NCBI GenBank assembly: GCA_011524675.1
Contig: WTJX01000454.1
Coordinates: 1-9,831, forward strand
Source of the DNA: Cytophagales bacterium
Lineage (GTDB): Bacteria > Bacteroidota > Bacteroidia > Cytophagales > JAAEPT01
Reading direction: 5' to 3'
DNA length: 9,831 nucleotides
Shown: positions 1 to 6,335 of the stretch, in pieces
How the letters are laid out: each line of letters opens with the position of its first letter
Numbering within the stretch: position 1 is the stretch's first letter
Program-made: the position numbers and the translations under genes
Notes under the pieces: generated by a model
Seen by the model: only the letters and a program-made list of their open reading frames with translations
The model's database searches: none
What the model was told of the DNA's origin: nothing

Positions 1-81
1 AAGTATAAAAAGTTGATCGTTTTTTTAAACCTTAAGTATTTTTGGACAACTACTTACCAGCGTAAATTGAAAGAGTACTAA
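1..81 (+). CDS. Possible 3' end of a truncated plus-strand gene (unknown)
   Basis: Frame 1 is open from the window edge for 26 codons and ends at a TAA at 79-81, while the other two plus frames meet a stop within the first 15 bases. The peptide is rich in lysine, aromatic and branched residues (ending TYQRKLKEY), a composition that suits the basic C-terminal tail of a real protein. A stop-free run of this length is not rare by chance in AT-rich DNA, so the call is weak. If real, the gene converges on ppk1 and the heptamer repeat region lies between the two 3' ends. No family can be assigned from so short a tail. Confidence 0.3.
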   Translation, partial: KYKKLIVFLNLKYFWTTTYQRKLKEY

Positions 82-93
82 GTCTATCTAATA

Positions 94-172
94 CTAATCG
101 CTAAACACTAAAAAAACTCATCACTCATAATCCATAATCCAAAACTAAACACTAATCTCTAATCGTTAATCA
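94..172. repeat. Degenerate heptamer tandem repeats, left array
   Basis: On the plus strand the bases fall into 7-base units: CTAATCG, CTAAACA (94-107), then after a break CATCACT, CATAATC, CATAATC (119-139), then CTAAACA, CTAATCT, CTAATCG, TTAATCA (145-172). The rough consensus is YTAATCN, or GATTARN on the minus strand. It matches the unit seen in the two arrays at the right end of the window. The array lies in the gap downstream of ppk1 and next to the 27-base core repeat. Its function is unknown. Confidence 0.65.
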
Positions 173-182
173 CTTTTCTCCT

Positions 183-209
183 CTTTCGTGGAATAAAATC
201 CTGCCGTTA
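183..209 (-). repeat. 27-base dispersed core repeat, left copy
   Basis: This copy matches 9673-9699 in inverted orientation at 24 of 27 positions; both contain CTTTCGTG followed by AATAAAATC. On the minus strand it lies 12 bases past the ppk1 stop and runs directly into the heptamer array. It contains a GAAA that could cap a short hairpin (CCAC-GAAA-GAGG, one mismatch). It is called a repeat from direct comparison of the two copies; its nature (REP-like, MITE remnant or decayed coding tail) is open. Confidence 0.6.
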
Positions 210-221
210 GCATCCTTATAT

Positions 222-2336
222 CTAAAATAAATCTACTTTTTCTATCTTATTGATGTTATAAAACTCCTTAAAAATATCAAACGGTTTATCTTTTTTTGAT
301 ACTACTTGCGTAAAACTACCATCCTCATTCATCAAGTATGAGTTTTCCTCGTCTTTTAGGTTATAGTCCAATATCATTTTTGCCATATCATTGGCTTTAC
401 CTTCTATCAAAAACAAAGATTCTATTCTCCTATCAAAACTTCTAACCATGACATCTGCACTACCTCCATATATTTTTTCTCTTCCATCGTTATAGAAATA
501 ATATAAACGTGAATGCTCTAAAAAGTCTCCTACAATAGATTTGACCATAATATTTTCGCTTAGTCCCTTGCGGTGAGGTCTTATACAGCAAATCCCTCTT
601 ACAATGAGTTTGATAGGAACACCAACCTTAGAAGCGTTATAAAGAGACTCTATCAATTGATCGTCTTGTAAGGAGTTAACTTTAATAATGATTCCAGACT
701 TCAATCCTTTTTTGGCATTGTTTGCTTCTATATTTATGAGGCGAATCAAACTTTTGCGCATGTCACCAGGTGTAGTGATCAATTTTTCATAGCGTGTAGG
801 CAAAGAATGCCCTGTTACCGCATTAAAAAACTCCGATACATCTCTGCCATAAGCAGCATTGGTCGTAATATAGCTAGTGTCTGAGTAAAGCTTGGCGGTA
901 GATTCGTTATAGTTACCACTAGACATATGCACATAGCGTGTTACTCTCTTGCCTATCTGTCTTACTATAAACAATAATTTGGTATGTGTTTTCACTTTAG
1001 GAACGCCATACATGATGTAGCAACCTGCTTTTTCTAGCTTCTGCCCAGCCTTCAAATTATTTTCTTCGTCAAAGCGTGCCTTCACCTCAAAGAGTACAGA
1101 AACATGTTTACCGTTTTCAGCTGCTTTGTACAGTGCTTTGGCTATACGAGATTTTTTGGCTAGACGGTAGATTGTAATTTTAATAGAGAGCACATTAGGG
1201 TCTTCTGCCGCTTCTTCTAAGAGTCGCGTTACATAGTCAAAACTATTGTATGGATGATGAAGAAATAAATCTTTATCTCTCAAATAGTCCAGCAGACCCA
1301 TTTTTTCTATTTGCTCTACATTGGTATTCAATGGTACTACAGGTGCTGCTGTTTCGGGTAGCAAATCAGAAAGCTTAGGGTGGCCCACCACTGCCCACAG
1401 AGAAGAAAGATCAAAAAGTCCATTAATCACAAAAACATTATCCTCATCAATAGAAAATCTTTTTTTGAGAATTTTGTATAACTTTTTAGGACTATTTGGC
1501 TCTATTTCTAAACGTACTACACGCCCTGTTTTTCTATTTTTTAGTTTCTTCTGAACCTCTTCTATAAAGCTCTCTTCGTATTCTTCATAATCATCCCAGT
1601 CAAAATCTCCATTTCTAGTGATCCTAAAAAGAGTAACAGAATTGACTGTTACATTTTGAAATAAACGTTCAATATTTGCTTTAATGATTTCTTCTATCGG
1701 TAAAAACAACACACTTCCATCCTCTCTATGAATTTCAAAAAAGCGTGGTAAATTTTGAGGTATTTGTACGAAAGATATCTTCTGAGCATTTTTTTCGTCC
1801 TTATTATTTTGGAGGGTTTCTACCCCAAGTATTAATACTTTGTTTATTAATATAGGGAGCGTGTGCATGGTGTCATACACCATGGGAGTAAGCATGGGAT
1901 ACACTGTCTTACTAAAGTAGTTTTTCACACTTCTTATCTCCTTATCTTTCAGCTCTTTGTAGCTAGCGATAGAGAAGCCATGCCTTGATGTTTTAGGTAA
2001 TACCTGAGACATCAAATATTGATACTGATCGTTACAAAATTTTTGTAACTCATGAAAAAGTTTTTGTTTGAAACTACCTTCTCTTAGTCCAGAATAATCT
2101 GTTCTTTTCTTACCATAGTCTAAATAATTGTACAAGCTACCTACTCTAATCATAAGGAACTCATCCATATTAGACGCAGTAATTGCCAAAAACTTCAAGC
2201 GTTCGAGTATTGTTCGCTTAGGCTTTTTTGCCTGCTCCAATACCCTATAGTTGAACTGTAGCCAACTCAAATCCCTACTTATAAGCCGACTATTTTGGAT
2301 TTTTTCTTCATCGGTAACGGTAATATTTTTTAACAT
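222..2336 (-). CDS. ppk1: Polyphosphate kinase (PPK1)
   Basis: PPK1 reversibly transfers the gamma phosphate of ATP onto inorganic polyphosphate, giving ADP, through phosphohistidine chemistry. The protein is 704 residues, against 688 in E. coli. The N-terminal domain opens with the family signature SRDLSWLQFNYRVLEQA (about residues 19-36) and has ASNMDEF at 54-60, where N56 fits the nucleotide-binding Asn45 of E. coli. The two phospholipase-D-like domains carry H451 (KTHTKLLF) and H608 (LEHSRLYYF). Their spacing of 157 residues equals that of E. coli His435 and His592. R391, Y484 and R580 also fall where Arg375, Tyr468 and Arg564 are expected, so the active site looks complete. ATG at 2336 is the start used, since the signature follows about 20 residues later; no strong Shine-Dalgarno is visible. 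The gene appears to stand alone, with the tRNA terminator upstream and a repeat region downstream. Confidence 0.97.
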   Translation of the reverse strand: MLKNITVTDEEKIQNSRLISRDLSWLQFNYRVLEQAKKPKRTILERLKFLAITASNMDEFLMIRVGSLYNYLDYGKKRTDYSGLREGSFKQKLFHELQKFCNDQYQYLMSQVLPKTSRHGFSIASYKELKDKEIRSVKNYFSKTVYPMLTPMVYDTMHTLPILINKVLILGVETLQNNKDEKNAQKISFVQIPQNLPRFFEIHREDGSVLFLPIEEIIKANIERLFQNVTVNSVTLFRITRNGDFDWDDYEEYEESFIEEVQKKLKNRKTGRVVRLEIEPNSPKKLYKILKKRFSIDEDNVFVINGLFDLSSLWAVVGHPKLSDLLPETAAPVVPLNTNVEQIEKMGLLDYLRDKDLFLHHPYNSFDYVTRLLEEAAEDPNVLSIKITIYRLAKKSRIAKALYKAAENGKHVSVLFEVKARFDEENNLKAGQKLEKAGCYIMYGVPKVKTHTKLLFIVRQIGKRVTRYVHMSSGNYNESTAKLYSDTSYITTNAAYGRDVSEFFNAVTGHSLPTRYEKLITTPGDMRKSLIRLINIEANNAKKGLKSGIIIKVNSLQDDQLIESLYNASKVGVPIKLIVRGICCIRPHRKGLSENIMVKSIVGDFLEHSRLYYFYNDGREKIYGGSADVMVRSFDRRIESLFLIEGKANDMAKMILDYNLKDEENSYLMNEDGSFTQVVSKKDKPFDIFKEFYNINKIEKVDLF

Positions 2337-2541
2337 GATATATTTTTAATAATTGGCAGATGTATAGTTTTGAAGCTACTTACTGTTTGTAGGAAGCTCA
2401 ACGTTTAAATATGTCTTTAAACTAAACAAGAAAAAGGAGAAAAAGAAAAAATAAAGCGTATCAAGTTTAAGTTCATTGTTACAAAGAACTAGTAACGCTA
2501 AAAAAAGAATAACTAGCTTGAATAAGTTTCAGCCTAAAAAC

Positions 2542-2577
2542 AAAAAACCCATTGAAAAACTACATTTTCAATGGGTT
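2542..2577 (-). terminator. Rho-independent terminator of the tRNA-Arg unit
   Basis: A perfect 13-bp inverted repeat (AACCCATTGAAAA at 2546-2558, TTTTCAATGGGTT at 2565-2577) encloses a 6-base loop. Read on the minus strand, the hairpin is followed at once by a T run (2542-2545, then G and five more Ts to 2536). It lies 15 bases beyond the tRNA discriminator base, in the right orientation to end that transcript. A-rich sequence on the other arm could give weak activity in the plus direction too. Confidence 0.85.
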
Positions 2578-2591
2578 CAGAATGATTGTTG

Positions 2592-2665
2592 TGACCTCGG
2601 CAGGATTCAAACCTGCAACCTCTTGAGCCGTAATCAAGTGCACTATTCAGTTATGCTACGAGGCC
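2592..2665 (-). tRNA. tRNA-Arg (anticodon ACG)
   Basis: The minus strand folds as a full cloverleaf. It has a 7-bp acceptor stem (GGCCTCG with CGAGGTC, one G-U pair), a 4-bp D stem (GCAT/GTGC), a 5-bp anticodon stem (CTTGA/TCAAG) with loop TTACGGC, a 5-base variable loop and a 5-bp T stem (GCAGG/CCTGC). The anticodon ACG at 2629-2631 reads CGU, and after A34-to-inosine editing also CGC and CGA. CCA is not encoded: the discriminator A is followed by CAA. The D loop has A in place of G19 and the T loop TTTGAAT has T in place of C56, so the tertiary pair becomes A19-U56. A15 and T48 likewise form the A-U version of the Levitt pair. Promoter and terminator flank it closely, so it is probably a single-gene transcript. 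Confidence 0.95.
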
Positions 2666-2675
2666 TTAAGGGCTA

Positions 2676-2708
2676 CAAAAGTACACTTTCCTTTTGAATT
2701 TTCCACAA
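2676..2708 (-). promoter_or_regulatory. Bacteroidota-type promoter of tRNA-Arg
   Basis: On the minus strand the -7 element is TACTTTTG (2676-2683), an exact match to TAnnTTTG. The upstream TTG is at 2706-2708, with 22 bases between, inside the N17-23 range reported for Bacteroidota primary sigma promoters. The expected start site lies a few bases before the mature tRNA 5' end at 2665. The -33 TTG directly abuts the stop codon of the upstream membrane protein gene, so the tRNA need not depend on the rpoN transcript. Confidence 0.7.
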
Positions 2709-3326
2709 TCAATGAGCAATAAATATTGTAGAAGTAAAAAAACTTAGACCAAAAGCTAAAAAAAAGCCTGCAATAAGCTGTAAATAGTTATGTGCATCTA
2801 AGATATACCTACTTGCTAATAGTATGATGCTTATGCCTGTAGCTACACATACCAGCAGTAAACTGAAGCTATGTTGATGTATGTATAAGTAAATCAATAC
2901 GCCCATGACTCCGCCTATTCCTGCGGCATGTACACTTATCTTCCAAAATTCTGTAACAATCAGAATCAAAAAGGTCGATAGCGAAATCATCAGCATGATA
3001 ATGGACAAAAGAATAACATCATAACTTAAGTATAAATAGTAGGAGAGGGCCGTAAGAAAGACAAGGGTAATGATGAGTGGTTTTCTTCTTTCGTGGCGGT
3101 GGTGCATATGCAAAGAAGCAATCCAACCCAATTTTCGGAAGATGACCAAAAGTAAGGCTAATAACAGAAATGTAGTAGCAAAGATAAAAATGAAGAACCT
3201 AAACTTGTCTAGTTGACCAAAGTCGAGCTCAGAACGAAAAAGTATCATGAAGTAAATGATACTAGGCGCTACAATAGGGTGTAGCACTATAGATACTAAG
3301 TTCGCTATTTTTTTAAGAACAGGCAT
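2709..3326 (-). CDS. PAP2-superfamily-like integral membrane protein
   Basis: This is a 205-residue, very hydrophobic protein with about six or seven membrane segments. It resembles the phosphatidic acid phosphatase (PAP2) superfamily, whose members dephosphorylate lipid phosphates or isoprenyl pyrophosphates. Numbering from the ATG, motif 2 appears as SVHAAG (131-136). Motif 3 appears as SR-x5-H (S172, R173, H179) but with Gln where the family has Asp four residues after the His. A basic stretch RHERRKP (77-83) may stand for motif 1, which is not canonical. Activity is therefore uncertain. I chose ATG at 3326; an in-frame TTG at 3341 would add five residues (MGTLR). The gene begins 22 bases after the rpoN stop on the same strand, so it is probably co-transcribed with rpoN. 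No intrinsic terminator is seen at its own 3' end. Confidence 0.75.
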   Translation of the reverse strand: MPVLKKIANLVSIVLHPIVAPSIIYFMILFRSELDFGQLDKFRFFIFIFATTFLLLALLLVIFRKLGWIASLHMHHRHERRKPLIITLVFLTALSYYLYLSYDVILLSIIMLMISLSTFLILIVTEFWKISVHAAGIGGVMGVLIYLYIHQHSFSLLLVCVATGISIILLASRYILDAHNYLQLIAGFFLAFGLSFFTSTIFIAH

Positions 3327-3348
3327 TCTCAATGTACCCAAGCACTTC

Positions 3349-4788
3349 TTATAATTCTTTTCGTAGTCTTGCTACAGGAATGTTCAATTGTTCTCTGTAT
3401 TTGGCTACCGTTCTTCTAGCAATATTATATCCTTTTTCTCGAAGTTGTTTTTCTATTTTGTCATCAGAAAAAGGCTTAGATTTATTTTCTCCATCAATTA
3501 TTTTTTTGAGGATATGCTTCACTTCCCTACTACTCACATCTTCTCCTGTGTCAGTGGTGATACTTTCTGAGAAGAAATATTTCAAAGGAAAAATACCAAA
3601 ATCGGTTTGTACTGCTTTGCTGTTGGCGACACGCGAAACGGTAGAAATATCCATTTCTATTTTTTCGGCAATATCTTTCAAGATCATAGGTCTTAGCTTA
3701 GACTCATCTCCTTCTTGAAAATAATCGTATTGATAGCGTACAATAGCATTCATGGTACGCAACAGGGTAGCTTGTCGTTGCTTTATGGCATCTATAAACC
3801 ACTTGGCAGAGTCTAGCTTTTGTTTTACAAAGGAAATAGTTTCCTTCATTTTTTTGTCTTTCTTGTCGCTTTTGTCGTATGCATCAAACATCTCTGAGTA
3901 TGAACGGCTTACCCTTAGCTCAGGGGCATTGCGAGAGTTGAGCGTAACTTGTAGCTTACCATTATCATTGCTTATAAGATAGTCGGGTACTATTTGTTGT
4001 GCCTTACCAGCGTTACCTGCTGCACCACCAGGCTTAGGGTTTAGCTTGGTGATGACTTCTATCGCCTCTTTGAGCTCTGCCTCAGAGATATTTAGGCGAG
4101 AAATGATTTTTTTATAATGTTTCTTCGTGAATTTATCAAAGTAGTTTTCAATGATATTTTTCGCGAGAATTATTTTGCTATCGTCAAAGGCTTCTTTGCG
4201 CTCTAGTTGGAGCAATAGACATTCTTGGAGGTTACGGGCTCCTATGCCTGGAGGGTCAAACAATTGTACTCTTCTCAGCAATTCTTCTACCTCATCTATA
4301 TCTGTTTCTACTCCCTGTGCAAAAGCAAGGTCATTTACGATTGACTCTGTCTCTCTACGGATGTACCCATCACTTTCAATACTCCCTACCAGTTGCAGTA
4401 CAATGATACGTTGCCTGTCATCTAAGCGCATGAAGCCTACTTGTGTCTTTAGCGCATCTGACAAAGTAGAGACAGTGGCGATAGGCATTTCTTTCTCTTC
4501 TTCATTGCTGCCTCTTCCGTCGGCTTGGGTTTTATACCCAGAATAATCATCATGTAGGTATTCTTCGAGGTTTAACTCGTCTTTGGGCTCTTCTTCTTCC
4601 TCCTTGCTCGCAGTATCATAAGGGTCTAACTCCTCTTCAGGGCCGTCTTCTAATGCAGGATTGCTTTCTAACTCATTTTTTACTCTCGCCTCCAAAGCTA
4701 CTGTGGGCACTTGCAGTAGCTTTATAAACTGTATTTGCTGCGGGGACAAGCGTTGACCTAATGTTTGCCTTAAATCCAGTCTTTGCAT
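3349..4788 (-). CDS. rpoN: RNA polymerase sigma-54 factor (RpoN)
   Basis: Sigma-54 binds core RNA polymerase and directs it to -24/-12 promoters, where opening needs an AAA+ activator protein. The 479-residue protein has all expected parts: the Gln/Leu-rich region I (1-45, LGQRLSPQQIQFIKLLQ), and an acidic region II (about 46-100, with runs of Glu and Asp). It also has the core-binding region with FDPPGIGARNLQECLLLQL (177-195), a helix-turn-helix area (about 370-396, DIAEKIEMDISTVSRVANSK), and the RpoN box ARRTVAKYRE (457-466), which is exact. The ATG at 4788 places region I at the N-terminus. A PAP2-like gene follows closely downstream, and a 358-base repeat-rich leader region lies upstream. 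No sigma-54 activator or -24/-12 promoter was noticed in this window, so its targets here are unknown. Confidence 0.97.
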   Translation of the reverse strand: MQRLDLRQTLGQRLSPQQIQFIKLLQVPTVALEARVKNELESNPALEDGPEEELDPYDTASKEEEEEPKDELNLEEYLHDDYSGYKTQADGRGSNEEEKEMPIATVSTLSDALKTQVGFMRLDDRQRIIVLQLVGSIESDGYIRRETESIVNDLAFAQGVETDIDEVEELLRRVQLFDPPGIGARNLQECLLLQLERKEAFDDSKIILAKNIIENYFDKFTKKHYKKIISRLNISEAELKEAIEVITKLNPKPGGAAGNAGKAQQIVPDYLISNDNGKLQVTLNSRNAPELRVSRSYSEMFDAYDKSDKKDKKMKETISFVKQKLDSAKWFIDAIKQRQATLLRTMNAIVRYQYDYFQEGDESKLRPMILKDIAEKIEMDISTVSRVANSKAVQTDFGIFPLKYFFSESITTDTGEDVSSREVKHILKKIIDGENKSKPFSDDKIEKQLREKGYNIARRTVAKYREQLNIPVARLRKEL

Positions 4789-4849
4789 AGATAAAAAAGT
4801 TTTTACTTAGTAGAAATAAGTATGAGTTATACGATGATAAGTAGTCATT

Positions 4850-4857
4850 CAAAAATA
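4850..4857 (-). promoter_or_regulatory. Candidate -7 element upstream of rpoN
   Basis: The minus strand reads TATTTTTG, an exact TAnnTTTG match, about 60 bases upstream of the rpoN start. No TTG lies 17-23 bases further upstream, so only half of the consensus is met. In DNA this AT-rich such an octamer can occur by chance; another copy is at 5089-5096. Confidence 0.25.
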
Positions 4858-4876
4858 CTTATGATAAAAAACGGCT

Positions 4877-4955
4877 ATTTTAGTTCATTTCATCGTTAGA
4901 AATACGCGCTTTAGCTCGCTAAAGCTTTGCTTTCTGCCTTGGTCTGAACTAAAAT
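4877..4955. repeat. Inverted-repeat unit with internal hairpin (79 bases)
   Basis: Perfect 11-bp outer arms, ATTTTAGTTCA (4877-4887) and TGAACTAAAAT (4945-4955), enclose a second perfect inverted repeat, GCTTTAGC (4908-4915) and GCTAAAGC (4918-4925). The centre is more GC-rich than the surroundings. The layout resembles a small MITE or REP-like element, or a structured RNA in the rpoN leader. No target-site duplication or T run was seen. Only this copy is visible here. Confidence 0.55.
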
Positions 4956-4978
4956 CACTCATTTTTTAAAACACAATT

Positions 4979-5095
4979 ATTTTTGTCTGCCTACTTACTG
5001 AAATATGTCGTCTTTCAGTAGTTTATAACAGCATAGTAAGTAATTGAGCTTTTCAGTGCGTTAACATGCTGTTATATAGTAAGATAAACAAAAAT
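4979..5095. repeat. MITE-like nested inverted repeat (117 bases)
   Basis: Terminal arms ATTTTTGT (4979-4986) and ACAAAAAT (5088-5095) are perfect complements. The next bases inward, CTTACT (4994-4999) and AGTAAG (5078-5083), also pair, giving imperfect ends of about 20 bases. Inside are an 8-bp repeat TACTGAAA/TTTCAGTA (4996-5003, 5013-5020) and an 11-bp perfect repeat TATAACAGCAT/ATGCTGTTATA (5024-5034, 5066-5076). It has no coding capacity. Part of the left end recurs in front of recO and ppk1. Confidence 0.55.
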
Positions 5096-5146
5096 ACATT
5101 TTTTTTTAGAAAGTAAGTCTGTTATACTTTAAGTGATTCAAATTTT

Positions 5147-6109
5147 CTAAAAAATATGGGCTATGATTTCAAAAAACTCTTGAACTTCTTGTTTTTCTGT
5201 ATCCCATCCATATTCTTCTACGTACTTGTCAACCAATAGTTCACTAGCAGAATCGAAGTCAGTACATTTTTCTAATAAATCTATGGCAGTATCAAACTCA
5301 TCGAATTTACCATCAAAAAGTTCGTTTACAAAGTTGAAGCGTTGATTGATGGTGATGGATGATCGTATATCTACATTGCTTTCATCTTTTTCTTCTTTGA
5401 CTTGCTCTTCGGGTATTTTTATGTTTGGCTGACTCACTATCTCGTCCAACGTAATTGTAGAGCTTGCAAGGAAGAAATCATCATAGTGAGCGGGTTTTAG
5501 GTCTGTAAGCTTAGTAATGAGCTCTTTAGGTTCTTTCAGACGATGTTTGTTTTCTTCGTACAAATTGAAATTAAGCTCATATACGCGCTCGATATTGATG
5601 GACGTATCACCATACCAACCGTCAAATTTTTTGATAAGAGAGACGATCAAAGCTTTGTGTACTTTTATATATTTCGCGTGACTTTTGATATTTCTGACAG
5701 TAAGTTGATCCATGTCAGATAAATTTTTGTAAAAGTCATTCAAAAACTTTCTTGGTTGAAATATAAGATAAATGGTATTCTTGATGGCATCTTCCAAAAG
5801 AGGAATAAAGTGTTCTTCTATCATCTGAATGTTATGAGACAGTACGATAGACAAATCATTCATCATATTTTTTACTTCATCACTCTGATAATTAAAATAT
5901 GGTCTTTTCAAGTTTTCAAGTTCATTTTTCCATTCTTCGAACAATACTCTCAGTATAAAAAAGTTTACTTGATTTACTTTACAGAAGTCAACAATATCAT
6001 TTCCATCAATGATTTCGTGGCTTTCAAAAAACTCTTCTGCAAGCATTCGAGCTAAATTTTTACTATAGCTTTCAATGAAATTTTTATCTAATTGTGCTTC
6101 TCCTGCCAT
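5147..6109 (-). CDS. Conserved-type hypothetical protein, 320 residues, two domains
   Basis: I cannot assign a function. The protein has no signal peptide or membrane segment and is probably cytoplasmic. Residues 1-200 are predicted mainly helical, with the stretch CKVNQVNFFILRVLFEEWKN (43-62) followed by PYFNY (70-74) and many acidic and lysine residues. Residues about 220-250 form an acidic, low-complexity linker with EEQVKEEKDES. Residues about 253-320 form a compact C-terminal unit: INQRFNFVNELFDG, then a helical Asp/Glu-rich segment, then YGWDTEKQEVQEFFEII near the end. From memory, the architecture and this C-terminal pattern recur in uncharacterised Bacteroidota proteins, but I could not check this. 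The gene is divergent from porZ and lies upstream of rpoN in the same direction. ATG at 6109 is used. The stop lies within a T/A-rich inverted repeat that is not a convincing terminator. Confidence 0.85.
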   Translation of the reverse strand: MAGEAQLDKNFIESYSKNLARMLAEEFFESHEIIDGNDIVDFCKVNQVNFFILRVLFEEWKNELENLKRPYFNYQSDEVKNMMNDLSIVLSHNIQMIEEHFIPLLEDAIKNTIYLIFQPRKFLNDFYKNLSDMDQLTVRNIKSHAKYIKVHKALIVSLIKKFDGWYGDTSINIERVYELNFNLYEENKHRLKEPKELITKLTDLKPAHYDDFFLASSTITLDEIVSQPNIKIPEEQVKEEKDESNVDIRSSITINQRFNFVNELFDGKFDEFDTAIDLLEKCTDFDSASELLVDKYVEEYGWDTEKQEVQEFFEIIAHIF

Positions 6110-6194
6110 TTTTGAACTTCCTAAATTTTGAAGGATGTAAAATTGATTAATTATAATGAAGCCTTTGTAAAAGATGGTTTTGCAAAGACTTCTA

Positions 6195-6202
6195 TATATT
6201 TG
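6195..6202 (+). promoter_or_regulatory. Candidate -7 promoter element for porZ
   Basis: TATATTTG matches TAnnTTTG exactly. The nearest upstream TTG triplets leave spacers of 12 (6180-6182) or 27 bases (6165-6167), both outside the usual 17-23, so the -33 element is doubtful. Use of this site would give porZ a leader of about 170 bases. It overlaps the left arm of a long inverted repeat (6200-6264), which could make it a regulated site. Confidence 0.3.
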
Positions 6203-6264
6203 TAAACATTCGGTAAACCTTTAGTTTTTAACCTAAGTAGTCGTACGTTGCCGTATGTTTACAA
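6200..6264. repeat. Inverted repeat in the porZ divergent intergenic region
   Basis: The arms TTGTAAACATTCGG (6200-6213) and CCGTATGTTTACAA (6251-6264) pair at 13 of 14 positions, with a 37-base spacer. The left arm overlaps the TTTG of a candidate -7 element. This could be a pair of half-sites for a dimeric regulator, or a stem in the leader RNA. No regulator is identified. Confidence 0.5.
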
Positions 6265-6282
6265 TGAAGTGATTTAAAAAGT

Positions 6283-6311
6283 AAAACTAATTAAAAAAAC
6301 AATTTAGTTTT
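6283..6311 (+). other. A/T hairpin followed by T-rich run in the porZ leader
   Basis: AAAACTAA (6283-6290) and TTAGTTTT (6304-6311) form an 8-bp inverted repeat followed by TTATTTTT on the plus strand. The stem has only one G-C pair, so a real terminator or attenuator is doubtful, and no plus-strand gene lies upstream that would need one. It is recorded as a structural feature only. Confidence 0.2.
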
Positions 6312-6335
6312 TTATTTTTACATTTTTTATTCAGT

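Larger units (their letters stand above)
4789..5146. other. Gene-free, inverted-repeat-rich leader region of rpoN
   Basis: The 358 bases between the 320-residue protein gene and rpoN contain no open frame that looks like a gene. They hold two inverted-repeat units (4877-4955 and 4979-5095), annotated separately, and candidate -7 octamers at 4850-4857 and 5089-5096. The rest is AT-rich and without clear features. No classical GC-hairpin-plus-T-run terminator for the upstream gene was found. Confidence 0.6.

Noticed and set aside
2476..2697. 73-codon plus-strand open frame across the tRNA
   Set aside because: It runs through the terminator hairpin and the whole tRNA gene on the opposite strand, so it is not a plausible protein gene.
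3341..3341. TTG start for the PAP2-like gene
   Set aside because: An ATG five codons downstream at 3326 gives a normal hydrophobic N-terminus and a rare TTG start is not needed; it remains a possible alternative.
3332..3718. 128-codon plus-strand open frame opposite the 3' end of rpoN
   Set aside because: It is antisense to the RpoN box and helix-turn-helix; the conserved motifs are on the other strand.
4151..4546. 131-codon plus-strand open frame opposite rpoN
   Set aside because: It is antisense to conserved sigma-54 regions and has Ser/Leu-rich composition typical of an antisense shadow.
5101..5154. Inverted repeat TTTTTTAGAAA/TTTCTAAAAAA around the stop of the 320-residue protein gene as its terminator
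   Set aside because: The arms are almost all A/T, the stem includes the stop codon, and no T run follows the second arm on the minus strand.
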